In this document: one piece after another, positions 25,666 through 35,922 of the stretch
Position numbering within the stretch: the stretch's first letter is position 1
How the letters are laid out: every line of letters starts with the position of its first letter
Origin: Lysobacter luteus
GTDB lineage: Bacteria; Pseudomonadota; Gammaproteobacteria; Xanthomonadales; Xanthomonadaceae
Length of the DNA stretch: 64,000 bases
Direction: 5' to 3'
NCBI RefSeq assembly: GCF_907164845.1
Contig: NZ_OU015430.1
Location: forward strand, 2,532,001-2,596,000
Program-made: the position numbers and the translations under genes
Notes under the pieces: model-generated
What the model was told of the DNA's origin: nothing
Databases searched by the model: none
The model's input: only the letters and a program-made list of their open reading frames with translations

Positions 25666-26589
25666 ATGAAACCAACCTCGTTGCTCGCCCTCTCCCTCGC
25701 CGCCCTCGTCGCCGCCCCGTTGCCGCTGCAGGCGCAGTCGCCGACCCGGCAGGCCGACATCCCGACCTGCTCGCGCAACCTCGGCACGCTGGCCGTGCTG
25801 GAGCCGGAGAACAACTGGTGGAGCGCGCACCGGCTCGGTGCGCCGTCGTCGCTCATCAAGGTGTTCGTCAACCGCTCCGGCTGCTTCACCCTGCTCGACC
25901 GGGGCAAGGGCATGGCGGCAATGCAGGCCGAGCGCGAGCTCGCGGCCGACGGCGACCTGCGGGTCGGCTCCAACCTCGGCAAGGGACAGGTCAAGGCGGC
26001 CGACTACGTGCTGGTGCCGGACCTGGTCTCGCAGAACTCCAATGCCGGCGGCAACCGCATCGGCGGCCTGCTGGGCGGGTTGATCGGCGACCGCAACGTC
26101 GGTGCGCTGGTCGGCGGGTTGAACATCAAGCGCAAGACCGCCGACGTCGTGCTGACCGTGACCGACGTGCGCTCGTCCGAGCAGCTGGCCATGACCGAAG
26201 GCCACGCGACCAAGACCGACCTGGGCTGGGGGGCGGGCGCCGGGGTGTTCAACGGGTTGCTGGGCGGTGCCGGCGCAACCGGCTACGCCAATACCGAGAT
26301 CGGCCAGGTGATCACCCTCGCCTACCTGCAGGCCTACACCGACCTGGTTGGCCAGCTCGGTGGCATGCCGGCCAGCGCGTCCGCCGCGAACGTGCAGCAA
26401 GCGGTGCGCATGACCCGGCCGGGCCGGCTGCTGGCGCAGGCCGATGGCGGCGGCGCCGCGGTGCGCGACCTCGATGTCGGCATGATGCTGTACCCCACCG
26501 GCAACAAGCAGTCGATGATGTGGGAGGTCGAGGACGAGCTCGGCAACAAGGGCTGGGTGTCGTCGACGTTGTTTGAACTGGCGCGCTGA
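25666..26589 (+). CDS. CsgG-like secreted protein with glycine zipper
   Basis: Protein of 307 aa with a cleavable signal (ending LPLQAQS). The region 35-220 resembles the CsgG/curli assembly family: VFVNRSGCFTLLDRG, AERELAADGDLR and AADYVLVPDL. A glycine-zipper segment GGLLGGLIGDRNVGALVGGL lies in the middle, and the last 40 residues (WEVEDELGNKGWVSSTLFEL) look like an SH3-type fold. No lipobox Cys, unlike CsgG itself, and no curli genes are nearby. Transcribed opposite to the surrounding cell-wall genes. Possibly a periplasmic or outer-membrane assembly factor. Confidence 0.65.
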   Translation: MKPTSLLALSLAALVAAPLPLQAQSPTRQADIPTCSRNLGTLAVLEPENNWWSAHRLGAPSSLIKVFVNRSGCFTLLDRGKGMAAMQAERELAADGDLRVGSNLGKGQVKAADYVLVPDLVSQNSNAGGNRIGGLLGGLIGDRNVGALVGGLNIKRKTADVVLTVTDVRSSEQLAMTEGHATKTDLGWGAGAGVFNGLLGGAGATGYANTEIGQVITLAYLQAYTDLVGQLGGMPASASAANVQQAVRMTRPGRLLAQADGGGAAVRDLDVGMMLYPTGNKQSMMWEVEDELGNKGWVSSTLFELAR

Positions 26590-26600
26590 ACTGGCGCGCT
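26575..26600. repeat. 13-bp tandem duplication at the CsgG-like stop
   Basis: GAACTGGCGCGCT occurs twice head-to-tail. The first copy encodes the final residues, so the stop codon lies at the junction of the copies. Confidence 0.95.
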
Positions 26601-26608
26601 GAAACGAC

Positions 26609-26632
26609 AAAGGCCGGCATCCGCCGGCCTTT
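26609..26632. terminator. bidirectional intrinsic terminator
   Basis: Perfect 10-bp stem AAAGGCCGGC/GCCGGCCTTT with loop ATCC between the convergent CsgG-like and dacA genes. Short A and T runs on each side fit bidirectional use. Confidence 0.85.
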
Positions 26633-26655
26633 GCTTCATGCGGTGACGCGTCGGC

Positions 26656-27876
26656 TCAGACCGATTCCCACCACATCCAGAACTCGTCCCACAGGCGCTT
26701 GAAGAAGCCGCCCTCCTCGACCGCGTTCAGTGCCACCAGCGGCCGCTGCGCGACCACCTTGTCGTCGAGCATCACCTTGACCGTGCCGATCTCCTGGCCC
26801 TTCGCAATCGGCGCGACCAGGGTCTTGGGCACGTCCATCATCGGCTTCAGGCGCTCGTAGCGGCCGCGCGGAATGGTCACCAGCAGCGGTTCGGCAACGC
26901 CCAGCTGCAGCCGGTCGGACGCACCCTTCCAGACCTTCTGGTCGGCCACCTGGGTGCCAGCGTCGTACAGCTTGTGGGTCTCGTAGAAGCGGAAGCCCCA
27001 GTTGAGCAGGGCCTGGCTGTCGTCCGCGCGCTGCTTCTCCGACGTGGAGCCCAGGACGACGGTGATCAGGCGCTGGTCGCCGCGCTCGGCCGAGGCCATC
27101 AGGCAGTAGCCCGCGCCGGAGGTGTGGCCGGTCTTGATGCCGTCCACGCTCTGGTCGCGCCACAGCAGCACGTTGCGGTTGGGCTGGGTGATCGGCCCGA
27201 CCGTGAATTCGCGGATGCTGTTGTAGGAGTACGCCTTCGGGAAGTCGCGGATCAGCGCGCGCCCCAGCAGCGCGAGGTCGCGCGCGCTCGACACGTGGCC
27301 CTCGGCCGGCAGGCCGGTCGGGTTCACGAAGTGGCTGTTGCGCATGCCGATCCGCTCGGCGTACATGTTCATCAGCGCGGCGAACGCGTCGACGCTGCCG
27401 GCCACGTGCTGGGCCAGGGCGATCGCGGCATCGTTGCCGGACTGCACCACCATGCCCTTTTCCATCTGCACCAGCGGTGCGGTCTTGTTGACCTCGAAGC
27501 CGGAGTAGCTGCCATCGGTGCCGGCCCCGCCGGTGCGCCAGGCGTGCTCGGTCATCATCACCTGGTCGTCCTCGCTGACCTTGCCGCCGGCCATCTCGGC
27601 GGCGATCACGTAGCTGGTCATGACCTTGGTGATGCTGGCCGGCTCCAGCGGCTGGTCGATGTTCTCCCCGGCCAGCACGTTGCCGCTGGCCGCGTCCATC
27701 ACGATCCAGGCGGTACCGGCCACTTCCGGCGGCGGCGGAACCGGCAGCGCATCGCTGGCGGGCGCCTGCGCGGCAGGCTTGGGCGCCGGCGCCGGCTGCT
27801 GCGCGAACGCCATGCCGACGGTGAAGGTGGTCAGCGCGGCCAGGCCGATCGCGCGAAGGACTGCGGGGACTTTCAT
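26656..27876 (-). CDS. dacA: D-alanyl-D-alanine carboxypeptidase (PBP5/6-like)
   Basis: Periplasmic carboxypeptidase of 406 aa that removes the terminal D-Ala from peptidoglycan pentapeptides. Signal peptide (about 1-26), S81-I-T-K84, S146-G-N148 and K248-T-G250 active-site motifs, a C-terminal beta domain, and a terminal amphipathic helix (FFKRLWDEFWMWWESV) that tethers it to the inner membrane. A Pro/Ala-rich linker follows the signal. Downstream member of the elongation cluster. Confidence 0.95.
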   Translation of the reverse strand: MKVPAVLRAIGLAALTTFTVGMAFAQQPAPAPKPAAQAPASDALPVPPPPEVAGTAWIVMDAASGNVLAGENIDQPLEPASITKVMTSYVIAAEMAGGKVSEDDQVMMTEHAWRTGGAGTDGSYSGFEVNKTAPLVQMEKGMVVQSGNDAAIALAQHVAGSVDAFAALMNMYAERIGMRNSHFVNPTGLPAEGHVSSARDLALLGRALIRDFPKAYSYNSIREFTVGPITQPNRNVLLWRDQSVDGIKTGHTSGAGYCLMASAERGDQRLITVVLGSTSEKQRADDSQALLNWGFRFYETHKLYDAGTQVADQKVWKGASDRLQLGVAEPLLVTIPRGRYERLKPMMDVPKTLVAPIAKGQEIGTVKVMLDDKVVAQRPLVALNAVEEGGFFKRLWDEFWMWWESV

Positions 27877-27945
27877 CGTTCAACTACTCCGGGGCCGGCG
27901 CAGGCCGGCGTCTGACTATCGGGAAAAACGTCGGGTGGGGCGCGG

Positions 27946-29046
27946 TCAGTCCTGGACCAGCTGCGGGGTACCCAGCCCCAGCCCGGCGATGCGGGTCGAC
28001 AGCGACGCCACCGCCTGGCGGGCAAGCGGACCCACCCGCAGGCGCCACACCGGCCGGCCGTTGGCGGCACCGTCCTCGAGGCTTGCGCCATCGATGCCGG
28101 CGCCGCGCAGCATCGCCAGCGCGCGGTCGGCATTGCCACGCGTCGTGAAGCTGGCGACCTGCAGGACCACGCGCTCGGACGTGGAGCCCGCGCGAGCCGC
28201 GGTGGCCGCATCAAGGTCGGTGCTGGCCACCAGGCCGGCGGCGAGCGGCGGGGCGCCCATCGGCGCGGCGGCATCGGCGGGCAGGCTGGCGGGCCGATCG
28301 GGCAGCGCCGCCACCAGCGTGTCCATGGTGGTCCTCGGCGCGATGTCGGCCGTGCGGGTGTCGACCGGCGCCGGTACGGGCGCGGCATCGGCACGAAGCG
28401 ACTGCGCTTCGCCGGGCAGCAGTGCCCTCACCTCGACCCGGCCGGTGCCGGCCCGGGTGATGCCCAGCTTGACCGCCGCGGCATAGCTGAGGTCGATGAT
28501 CCGGCCCTTGTGGAACGGGCCGCGGTCGTTGACGCGGACAACCACCGAGCGGTTGTTGTCGAGGTTGGTCACGCGCGCGAAGCTGGGCAGCGGCAGGGTC
28601 TTGTGCGCGGCGGTGAAGGCGTACATGTCGTACACCTCCATGTTGGAGGTGCGGCGGCCGTGGAACTTCTTGCCGTAGTACGAGGCCAGGCCCTGCTCGA
28701 CGTAGCCGGCGGCATCGTCCATGACGTGGTAGTTCTTGCCCAGCACGCTGTAGGTCGAGCGGTTGCCGTAGCGCGAGCGCGGCTCGGCGACGACCGCCGG
28801 CTCCGGGATCGCGGACACGTCGATGTCCTCGCCCGGCGCGGAATCCTTGATGTGCGGGGCGTACAGGCCACCGGCGGTGTAGTCGCCGCGCTTGGAGGGG
28901 TCCTCCTGCGCGGGCGGATACGGCGACGTCGTGGACCCGGTGGCGGGGCTCGCCGGCGGAGCCTTGGCGCCGGCATCGGGCTTGGTCGGCTGGCTTGCGC
29001 AGGCGGCGAGCCCGAGCACCAACACGGCGGCCACCAGCCGTCTCAT
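27946..29046 (-). CDS. rlpA: septal ring lytic transglycosylase RlpA
   Basis: Outer-membrane lipoprotein of 366 aa (lipidated Cys16 in LAACAS). The double-psi beta-barrel domain (about 100-185) contains GLASYYGKKFHGRRT and RVNDRGPFHKGRIIDLS with the catalytic Asp region. The last 75 residues form a SPOR domain, which targets denuded glycan at the division site. RlpA cleaves denuded glycan strands. Its start overlaps the mltB stop (ATGA). Confidence 0.92.
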   Translation of the reverse strand: MRRLVAAVLVLGLAACASQPTKPDAGAKAPPASPATGSTTSPYPPAQEDPSKRGDYTAGGLYAPHIKDSAPGEDIDVSAIPEPAVVAEPRSRYGNRSTYSVLGKNYHVMDDAAGYVEQGLASYYGKKFHGRRTSNMEVYDMYAFTAAHKTLPLPSFARVTNLDNNRSVVVRVNDRGPFHKGRIIDLSYAAAVKLGITRAGTGRVEVRALLPGEAQSLRADAAPVPAPVDTRTADIAPRTTMDTLVAALPDRPASLPADAAAPMGAPPLAAGLVASTDLDAATAARAGSTSERVVLQVASFTTRGNADRALAMLRGAGIDGASLEDGAANGRPVWRLRVGPLARQAVASLSTRIAGLGLGTPQLVQD

Positions 29047-30182
29047 GCGCCGCCGTCGCCCAGCGCGTTGCGTGCGGCGAGCGGGTCGCGGCCGGCGATC
29101 GCCTCGGCCAGCTCGTACACCGCCATCGCGTAGTGGCGCGAGTTGTTGTAACGGGTGATCGCGTGGAAGTTGTTGAAGCCGATCCAGTATTCCTTGCCGT
29201 CCACGCCGTCGAGGGTGAACAGCGTCGCCTTCGGCGTGCCCGTCACCGGCGTGGCCGGCGTATAGCCGCGCGCGGCCAGCTGCTCGAGCGTGTAGCGAGG
29301 CTCCAGGCCGTCGGGGTCGAACGCGACCGCGCCGTCGGCCTTGCGCGCGCGCACCACCACCGGGCCGCCGCGCTCCCAGCCGCCCTTCTCGACGAAGTAA
29401 TTGGCCACCGAGGCGAACACGTCCGGCAGTGCGTTGAACAGGTCGACCTTGCCGTCACCGTTGCCGTCGACCGCGAAGTCGCGGTAGCTCGATGGCATGA
29501 ACTGGCCCCAGCCCATCGCGCCGGCGTAGCTGCCCTTCAGCGTGGTGATGTCGAAACCGTTCTCCTTGCCGAGCGCGAACACCTGCGCCAGCTCGTCGCG
29601 GAAGAACGCTTCGCGCTGGTTCTCGCGGGCGATCTTGGCCGGCTCGTTGGTGCGCGGATAGGCGAACGCGAGCGTGTACAGCGCGTCGACCACCGGGTAG
29701 CTGCCCATGTTGCCGCCGTAGCTGGTTTCCACCCCGAGGATCGAGACGATGATCTCGGCCGGCACGCCGGTGTCGGCCTCGACCTTGGCCAGCGCGTCGC
29801 GATGCTGCGCCAGGAACGCCTGTCCGGCGTTGATCCTCGCCTGGGTGATGAAGATCGGCCGGTACGCGCTCCACGGCTTGGCTTCGGCCGGACGCGACAT
29901 GGCATTGATGATGCTGTCGCGGATTTCGGCCTGGGCCAGGACCTGGGCGATTTCGACCGGGTCGATGCCGTAGCGGGCCGAGGTCGTGCTGATGAACTCG
30001 GCCTTGGCGACCTCCAGCGGCTGCGCGGTCGACACCGCAGGCGGCGCCGGCGGCGCGGCAGGCTCGACGGCGGCCGGCTGTTCCGGTTGCGGGGGGGGCG
30101 ACGGCGGGGTCTGCGTGGCGCAGGCCACCAACGCGAGCGGGAGCGCACAAAGCAGGGCGCGGCTGGCGAGGTTTCGGGTCAT
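29043..30182 (-). CDS. mltB: membrane-bound lytic murein transglycosylase B
   Basis: Lipoprotein of 379 aa (Cys21 in LVACAT) of the SLT family 3. Catalytic Glu152 sits in ILGVETSYGGNMG; the downstream motif AGAMGWGQFMPSSY is characteristic of MltB. It cleaves glycan with 1,6-anhydro product formation. Pro/Ala-rich linker 25-55. Located after rodA with about 95 nt gap and coupled to rlpA. Confidence 0.95.
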   Translation of the reverse strand: MTRNLASRALLCALPLALVACATQTPPSPPPQPEQPAAVEPAAPPAPPAVSTAQPLEVAKAEFISTTSARYGIDPVEIAQVLAQAEIRDSIINAMSRPAEAKPWSAYRPIFITQARINAGQAFLAQHRDALAKVEADTGVPAEIIVSILGVETSYGGNMGSYPVVDALYTLAFAYPRTNEPAKIARENQREAFFRDELAQVFALGKENGFDITTLKGSYAGAMGWGQFMPSSYRDFAVDGNGDGKVDLFNALPDVFASVANYFVEKGGWERGGPVVVRARKADGAVAFDPDGLEPRYTLEQLAARGYTPATPVTGTPKATLFTLDGVDGKEYWIGFNNFHAITRYNNSRHYAMAVYELAEAIAGRDPLAARNALGDGGA

Positions 30183-30277
30183 CGCCGCGAGGTTAGCACT
30201 TGTTCGGAAGGGTCAAAACCGCGTGACGCCGCTGCGCCGGACGTGAGTCAGGTTGTGTTGTCGTTCATGAGCGCCGG

Positions 30278-31390
30278 TCAGTGTCCGTGCACCGGCCGGT
30301 GCGCGCGCACCGCCATGACCACGCCCAACCCGGCCAGCAGCGACACCGCCGACGTACCGCCGTAGCTCAGCAGCGGCATCGGCACCCCGACCACCGGCAG
30401 CAGCCCGGCGATCATCCCGCCGTTGACCACCACGTACACACAGAAGGCCAGCCCCAGCGCGCCGGCCACCAGCCGTGAGTAACCATCGCGCGCATCGGCG
30501 GCGATCCACAGGCACCGCCCGACCACGAACAGGTACAGGGCCAGCGTCACCGCCACGCCGACCCAGCCGAACTCCTCGCTGAGCACGGCGAAGATGAAGT
30601 CGGTGGTGTGCTCCGGGATGTAGTTCAGGTGGGCCTGGGTGCCCTCGCCCCAGCCCTTGCCGGTCAGGCCGCCGCCACCGATCGCGATCTTGCTCTGGAT
30701 GATGTTCCAACCCGCGCCCAGCGGATCGGACTCGGGGTCCAGGAAGGTCAGGATGCGGTCCTTCTGGTAGGGGCGCAGCAGCCAGAACCAGGCGACCGGT
30801 GCGACTGCGGCCACCCCGGCGATCGCCGCGCCGAACCACCACCACGACAGCCCGGCCAGGTACAGCACGAACGCGCCGCTGATGCCGACGAGCATCGCCG
30901 TGCCGAAGTCGGGTTGCAGCAGGATCAACCCGGTCGGCACACCGATCAACACCGCGGCAACCAGCACGGTGCCCAGGCGCGGCGGCAGCGGCTGGGTGTT
31001 GAGGTACCAGGCGACCATCATCGGCAGGCTCAGCTTGAGCAGCTCCGAGGGCTGGAAATAGAACACGCCCAGGTTGATCCAGTGCGCCCCGTGGCGGCCC
31101 TCGCCGACCAGCAGCACCGCGACCAGTGGCAGCAACGAGGCGCCGTAGACCAGCGGGGTCCAGTTGCGCAGCTGGGTCGGCGGCAGGCGCGACAGCCCCC
31201 ACATCGCCGCCAGTCCGACACCGAAGCGGGCGCCCTGGGCGACCACCAGCGACGTCGACTGGCCGCCGGCGCTGTAGAGCACCGCCAGCCCGATCGCCAT
31301 CAGCGCGGCAAGCGCGGCCAGCAGTGGCAGGTCGAGCGTGCGTACCAGCCGGAACAGCAGGTCGAGCAGCCAGCGCAGGATGACGTTCAT
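30278..31390 (-). CDS. rodA: peptidoglycan glycosyltransferase RodA
   Basis: SEDS-family polymerase of 370 aa with about ten membrane helices that polymerises lipid II for cell elongation. It contains the family stretches FYFQPSELLKLSLPM, LQPDFGTAML and PEHTTDFIFAVLSEEFGWVG. Its start overlaps the mrdA stop (ATGA); the PBP2 transpeptidase is its partner. Confidence 0.96.
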   Translation of the reverse strand: MNVILRWLLDLLFRLVRTLDLPLLAALAALMAIGLAVLYSAGGQSTSLVVAQGARFGVGLAAMWGLSRLPPTQLRNWTPLVYGASLLPLVAVLLVGEGRHGAHWINLGVFYFQPSELLKLSLPMMVAWYLNTQPLPPRLGTVLVAAVLIGVPTGLILLQPDFGTAMLVGISGAFVLYLAGLSWWWFGAAIAGVAAVAPVAWFWLLRPYQKDRILTFLDPESDPLGAGWNIIQSKIAIGGGGLTGKGWGEGTQAHLNYIPEHTTDFIFAVLSEEFGWVGVAVTLALYLFVVGRCLWIAADARDGYSRLVAGALGLAFCVYVVVNGGMIAGLLPVVGVPMPLLSYGGTSAVSLLAGLGVVMAVRAHRPVHGH

Positions 31391-33333
31391 GGCGTGGGGT
31401 CTCCCGCTTCCACCGCTTCGCCGTCCGCTGCGCCGGCGCCGGCGCCGGCGCCGGGCAACGGCGGCCGGGCGACGTCGTCGAACCCTTCGGGCATCTTGCC
31501 CAGCAGCCAGGCGTCGAACACCGCCCGGGCGATCGGCGCCGCAGCGCTGCCACCGTAACCGCCGTGCTCGACCACGACCGCGACCGCGATCGTCGGGTCT
31601 TCGGCCGGCGCGTACCCGATGAACAGCGCGGTGTGCCGCAGGTGGTAGGGCAGTGAGCGCGGGTCGGCGCTGATGTTGCCCTTGCGACTGGAGCGCTGGG
31701 CGGTGCCGGTCTTGCCGGCAATCGTGTACGGCGCGCCCGCCCCGGCAGCGCGCGCGGTGCCGCGTGGTCCGTTGACGGTGGCCACCATGCCTTCGTGCAC
31801 CGCCCGCAGGTGCGCCGGGTTGTCGGTGATCGGTTCACCGGCAATGCCGGGCAATTCACGCCACGGCTCGCGGTAGCCGTCCCGGCGCGCCTCGACCAGG
31901 CGGAGCTCGTTCAACCGCCCCCCATTGGCGATCGCGCCGGTCGCGCGCACCAGCTGCAGCGCGGTGGCGATCCAGTACCCCTGTCCGATGCCGGCGATGA
32001 CCGTCTCCCCCGGGTACCACGGCTCGGTGCTGACCTTGCGCTTGTAATCGCGCGACGGCACCACGCCGCTGTTCTCGCCCAGCAGGTCGATGCCGGTGGG
32101 TTCGCCGAAGCCGTAGCGATGCATGTAGCCGGCCAGCTTGTCGATGCCCATGTCGAGCGCGAGCTTGTAGTAGTACGTGTTGACCGACTGCGCGATCGAG
32201 TCGCGCAGGTCGGTCCAGCCATGGCCGCCACGGTGCGAGTCGCGGTAGCCGCGGCGCTGTCCGGGGATGAAGAATTCGCCGCTGGAGAAGGTCCGGTCGG
32301 ACGGTGTGCGCAGCCCGCTGTCCAGTCCCGCGAGCGCCACCATCGGCTTGACCGTCGAACCCGGCGGTCCGCCACCCAGCACGTTGCGGTTGTACAGCGG
32401 CCGCGAGGGGTTGTTGAGCAGCGCGTCGTAGTCGGCCTGCGAGATGCCGTTGACGAACAGGTTGGTGTCGTAGGACGGCTTGCTGACCATCGCCAGCACC
32501 TGCCCGTCGCGCGGATCGATCGCCACCGCCGACCCGTCGGCCTCGCCGAACGCGGCCACCATCGCCCGCTGCAGGTCGAGGTCGATCGACAGCCGCAGGT
32601 CGGCGCCGGGGGTTGCGGGCACCCGGCCCACCAGCCCCATCGGCCGGCCTTCGACATTGGTCTCGACCTTCTCGAAACCGATCCGCCCGCGCAGCACGTC
32701 CTCGTAGGAGCGCTCCAGGCCCGTCTTGCCGGTATGGCTGAAGTTTGCGATGTCGTCGCCCATCGCCTTCACGTCCTCGGCGTCGACCCGTGAGACGTAA
32801 CCGATCACGTGGGCGAAGAGTTCACCGTGGAGGTAACGACGATTGAGGTAGGAGACGATCTCCACGCCCGGGTAGCGCCAGCGGTCGACCGCAAAGCGCG
32901 CGGCCTCCTCCGGGGTGATGCGCATCTTCAGCGGGACCGGCTTGAAGCTGCGGGTCGCCGTGCGCGCCTCGTGGAACGCGGCGATCTCCTCCGGCGTCAG
33001 CGCGATGATGCGCGACAGTGCCGGCAGCCACTGGTCCGGGTCGCCGGCCTCGTTCATCGTGACCTCGAGCCGGAACGCCGGCACGTTGTCGGCCAGGATC
33101 CGGCCGTCGCGGTCGTAGATCAGGCCACGCCCCGGCACCACCGGCACCAGCTTGACGCGGTTCTGCTCGGAGCGGGTGGCGTAGTCCTCGTACTGCCAGA
33201 CCTGCAGGCGGAAGTACCACAGCGCCAGCCCGGCCAGTGCCACCACCACGCCGAGGAAGGCGAGCATGGCGCGGCGCCGGAACTGCCCTGCCTCGGCCGC
33301 GGTGTTCTTGAGCAGGCGGCGCGGTCGACGCAC
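31387..33333 (-). CDS. mrdA: penicillin-binding protein 2
   Basis: Class B transpeptidase of 648 aa that crosslinks lateral-wall peptidoglycan with RodA. Anchor helix (about 22-42), pedestal with GRGLIYDRDGRILA, and the transpeptidase domain with S326-T-V-K329, SVN and KTGT motifs. It starts with GTG, one nucleotide after the mreD stop. The C-terminal tail is a Gly/Ala repeat (GAGAGAGAA) followed by acidic residues; low complexity and probably disordered. Confidence 0.96.
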   Translation of the reverse strand: MRRPRRLLKNTAAEAGQFRRRAMLAFLGVVVALAGLALWYFRLQVWQYEDYATRSEQNRVKLVPVVPGRGLIYDRDGRILADNVPAFRLEVTMNEAGDPDQWLPALSRIIALTPEEIAAFHEARTATRSFKPVPLKMRITPEEAARFAVDRWRYPGVEIVSYLNRRYLHGELFAHVIGYVSRVDAEDVKAMGDDIANFSHTGKTGLERSYEDVLRGRIGFEKVETNVEGRPMGLVGRVPATPGADLRLSIDLDLQRAMVAAFGEADGSAVAIDPRDGQVLAMVSKPSYDTNLFVNGISQADYDALLNNPSRPLYNRNVLGGGPPGSTVKPMVALAGLDSGLRTPSDRTFSSGEFFIPGQRRGYRDSHRGGHGWTDLRDSIAQSVNTYYYKLALDMGIDKLAGYMHRYGFGEPTGIDLLGENSGVVPSRDYKRKVSTEPWYPGETVIAGIGQGYWIATALQLVRATGAIANGGRLNELRLVEARRDGYREPWRELPGIAGEPITDNPAHLRAVHEGMVATVNGPRGTARAAGAGAPYTIAGKTGTAQRSSRKGNISADPRSLPYHLRHTALFIGYAPAEDPTIAVAVVVEHGGYGGSAAAPIARAVFDAWLLGKMPEGFDDVARPPLPGAGAGAGAADGEAVEAGDPTP

Positions 33334-33334
33334 C

Positions 33335-33820
33335 TCAGCGCCTCCGCCAGTGGCCCAGGCGCAGTGCGTCCAGCAGCACGAACACCGGCGGCCACAGCAG
33401 CATGCCGGTCAGCGGTGCCAGCCAGAACATGGTCGGCAACGGCTGGATGCCCAGCGCGATGTGCAGGCCGGCGGTCACGATGCGGTCGTTCAACAGCAGG
33501 CCGCCGATCGCCAGCGCCTGCTGCGACATCGGGAAGAAGCGGATCCGGGCACGGAAGCGCTGCAGGATGAAGGCCATCACCACCAGCCGCAGCGCCTGCT
33601 CGCCCAGCAGGCTGCCGAACACCAGGTCTGCCAGCACGCCGACGATGAAGGCGAAGCCCAGGCCGGCGCGGTCGGGATCCTCGATCACCCAGTAGGCGAC
33701 CACCAGCGCCAGCCAGTACGGCCGCAGCGGCAGCAGCGAGGCGGGCAGCGGCAACAGGCCGAGCAGCAGCGCGACCACCACGCTGGCGGGCAACAGCCAG
33801 GCTTTGCGCTGGCGTGTCAC
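33335..33820 (-). CDS. mreD: rod shape-determining protein MreD
   Basis: Inner-membrane protein of 161 aa with five or six helices, between mreC and mrdA. Motifs RPYWLALVVAYWV and RFRARIRFFPMSQQ match MreD. GTG start overlaps the mreC stop (GTGA). Confidence 0.92.
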   Translation of the reverse strand: MTRQRKAWLLPASVVVALLLGLLPLPASLLPLRPYWLALVVAYWVIEDPDRAGLGFAFIVGVLADLVFGSLLGEQALRLVVMAFILQRFRARIRFFPMSQQALAIGGLLLNDRIVTAGLHIALGIQPLPTMFWLAPLTGMLLWPPVFVLLDALRLGHWRRR

Positions 33821-34809
33821 GGGCGGGCACCTTCGGCCGGCGGCGCCTGGGCCGCAGGTGTTGCGTCGGGCGGCGTTGCGTCGGTCGGCGCCGCTTCGGT
33901 CGGCGATGCGTCGTCCGGCGATGCTTCGGCGGCGGGCGACGACGCTTCCGCCGCTTCCAGTGGGGGCGCCGGCACGCTGCGCAGCAGCAGCACGTCGCGG
34001 CCACGGTCGAGGCTGGCGGCCGGCCGCACCTCGCCCACCAGGAACGCGCGGCTGTCGTCGGGCTTCAGCGAGACGATCGTCCCGACCGGGAAGCCCGCAG
34101 GGAACCGCCCGCCCAGGCCCGAGGTGACCAGCCGGTCGCCGACCTTGATGTCGGTCGACAGCGGGATGCCGGGCAGGCTCAGCATGTCGGCGCGGCCGTT
34201 ACCGTAGGCCACCAGCCGCACGCCGCTGCGCGTCACCGCGACCGGCACCGCGTGCGATGGGTCGGTCAGCAGCAGCACGGTGGCGTGCATCGGCCGGGAT
34301 TCGATCACCTGGCCAACCAGGCCGCCGGCGTCGATCACGCTCTGCCCGACCTGCACGCCGTGGCTGCCGCCGGCGTCCAGCACGAGCCGCTGGCGGGTCG
34401 GGTCGAGGTCGATGTCGAGGATCGGCGCCAGCTGTACGTCGAGGTTGCCGCGCCGGGCGGCGCCCAGCAGTCCGCGCAGGCGTTCGTTGTCGACCGCCAG
34501 CGTCTGCAGGCGTGTGATCCGGGCGCTGTTGAGCAGCAGCTCGTTGCGCAGCCGCTCGTTCTCCTCGGTCAGCTGCGCCAGCGTGCCGGCGTCGTCGTAC
34601 AGGGTGCGGGCCATCTGCCCGGGCCAGCCGGCCACCATCCACAACGGCTGCACCAGCAGCGATACCTGTTGCCGGGCCTGGTTGAGCCAGCCGCCGCGGT
34701 GGTCCAGCACCACCAGCACCAGCGCCAGGCTCAGGTACGCCAGCAGCCGCAGGGTGCCGGCGACATCGCCGCCGCGGTTGGGCGTGGTGGGACCGGCGTA
34801 ACTGGGCAC
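33817..34809 (-). CDS. mreC: rod shape-determining protein MreC
   Basis: Bitopic inner-membrane protein of 330 aa from the GTG at 34809; a longer frame upstream overlaps the end of mreB and is unlikely. One helix (18-36), a coiled coil (about 60-100, TEENERLRNELLL) and the beta-rich periplasmic domain with VIDAGGLVGQVIESRP. The C-terminal 45 residues are a Pro/Ala tail with five pentapeptide repeats of the form A-[STA]-P-x-[DE]. MreC bridges MreB and PBP2. Confidence 0.93.
   Translation of the reverse strand: MPSYAGPTTPNRGGDVAGTLRLLAYLSLALVLVVLDHRGGWLNQARQQVSLLVQPLWMVAGWPGQMARTLYDDAGTLAQLTEENERLRNELLLNSARITRLQTLAVDNERLRGLLGAARRGNLDVQLAPILDIDLDPTRQRLVLDAGGSHGVQVGQSVIDAGGLVGQVIESRPMHATVLLLTDPSHAVPVAVTRSGVRLVAYGNGRADMLSLPGIPLSTDIKVGDRLVTSGLGGRFPAGFPVGTIVSLKPDDSRAFLVGEVRPAASLDRGRDVLLLRSVPAPPLEAAEASSPAAEASPDDASPTEAAPTDATPPDATPAAQAPPAEGARP
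33860..33934 (-). repeat. five 15-bp repeats in the mreC tail
   Basis: Five degenerate 15-bp units in frame, encoding ASPDD, ASPTE, AAPTD, ATPPD and ATPAA. In-frame unit changes would alter tail length without frameshift. Confidence 0.85.
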
Positions 34810-34834
34810 GGTCAGGGTTCCCCGGTTACAGCGA

Positions 34835-35920
<1,086 letters not shown>

Positions 35921-35922
35921 CT

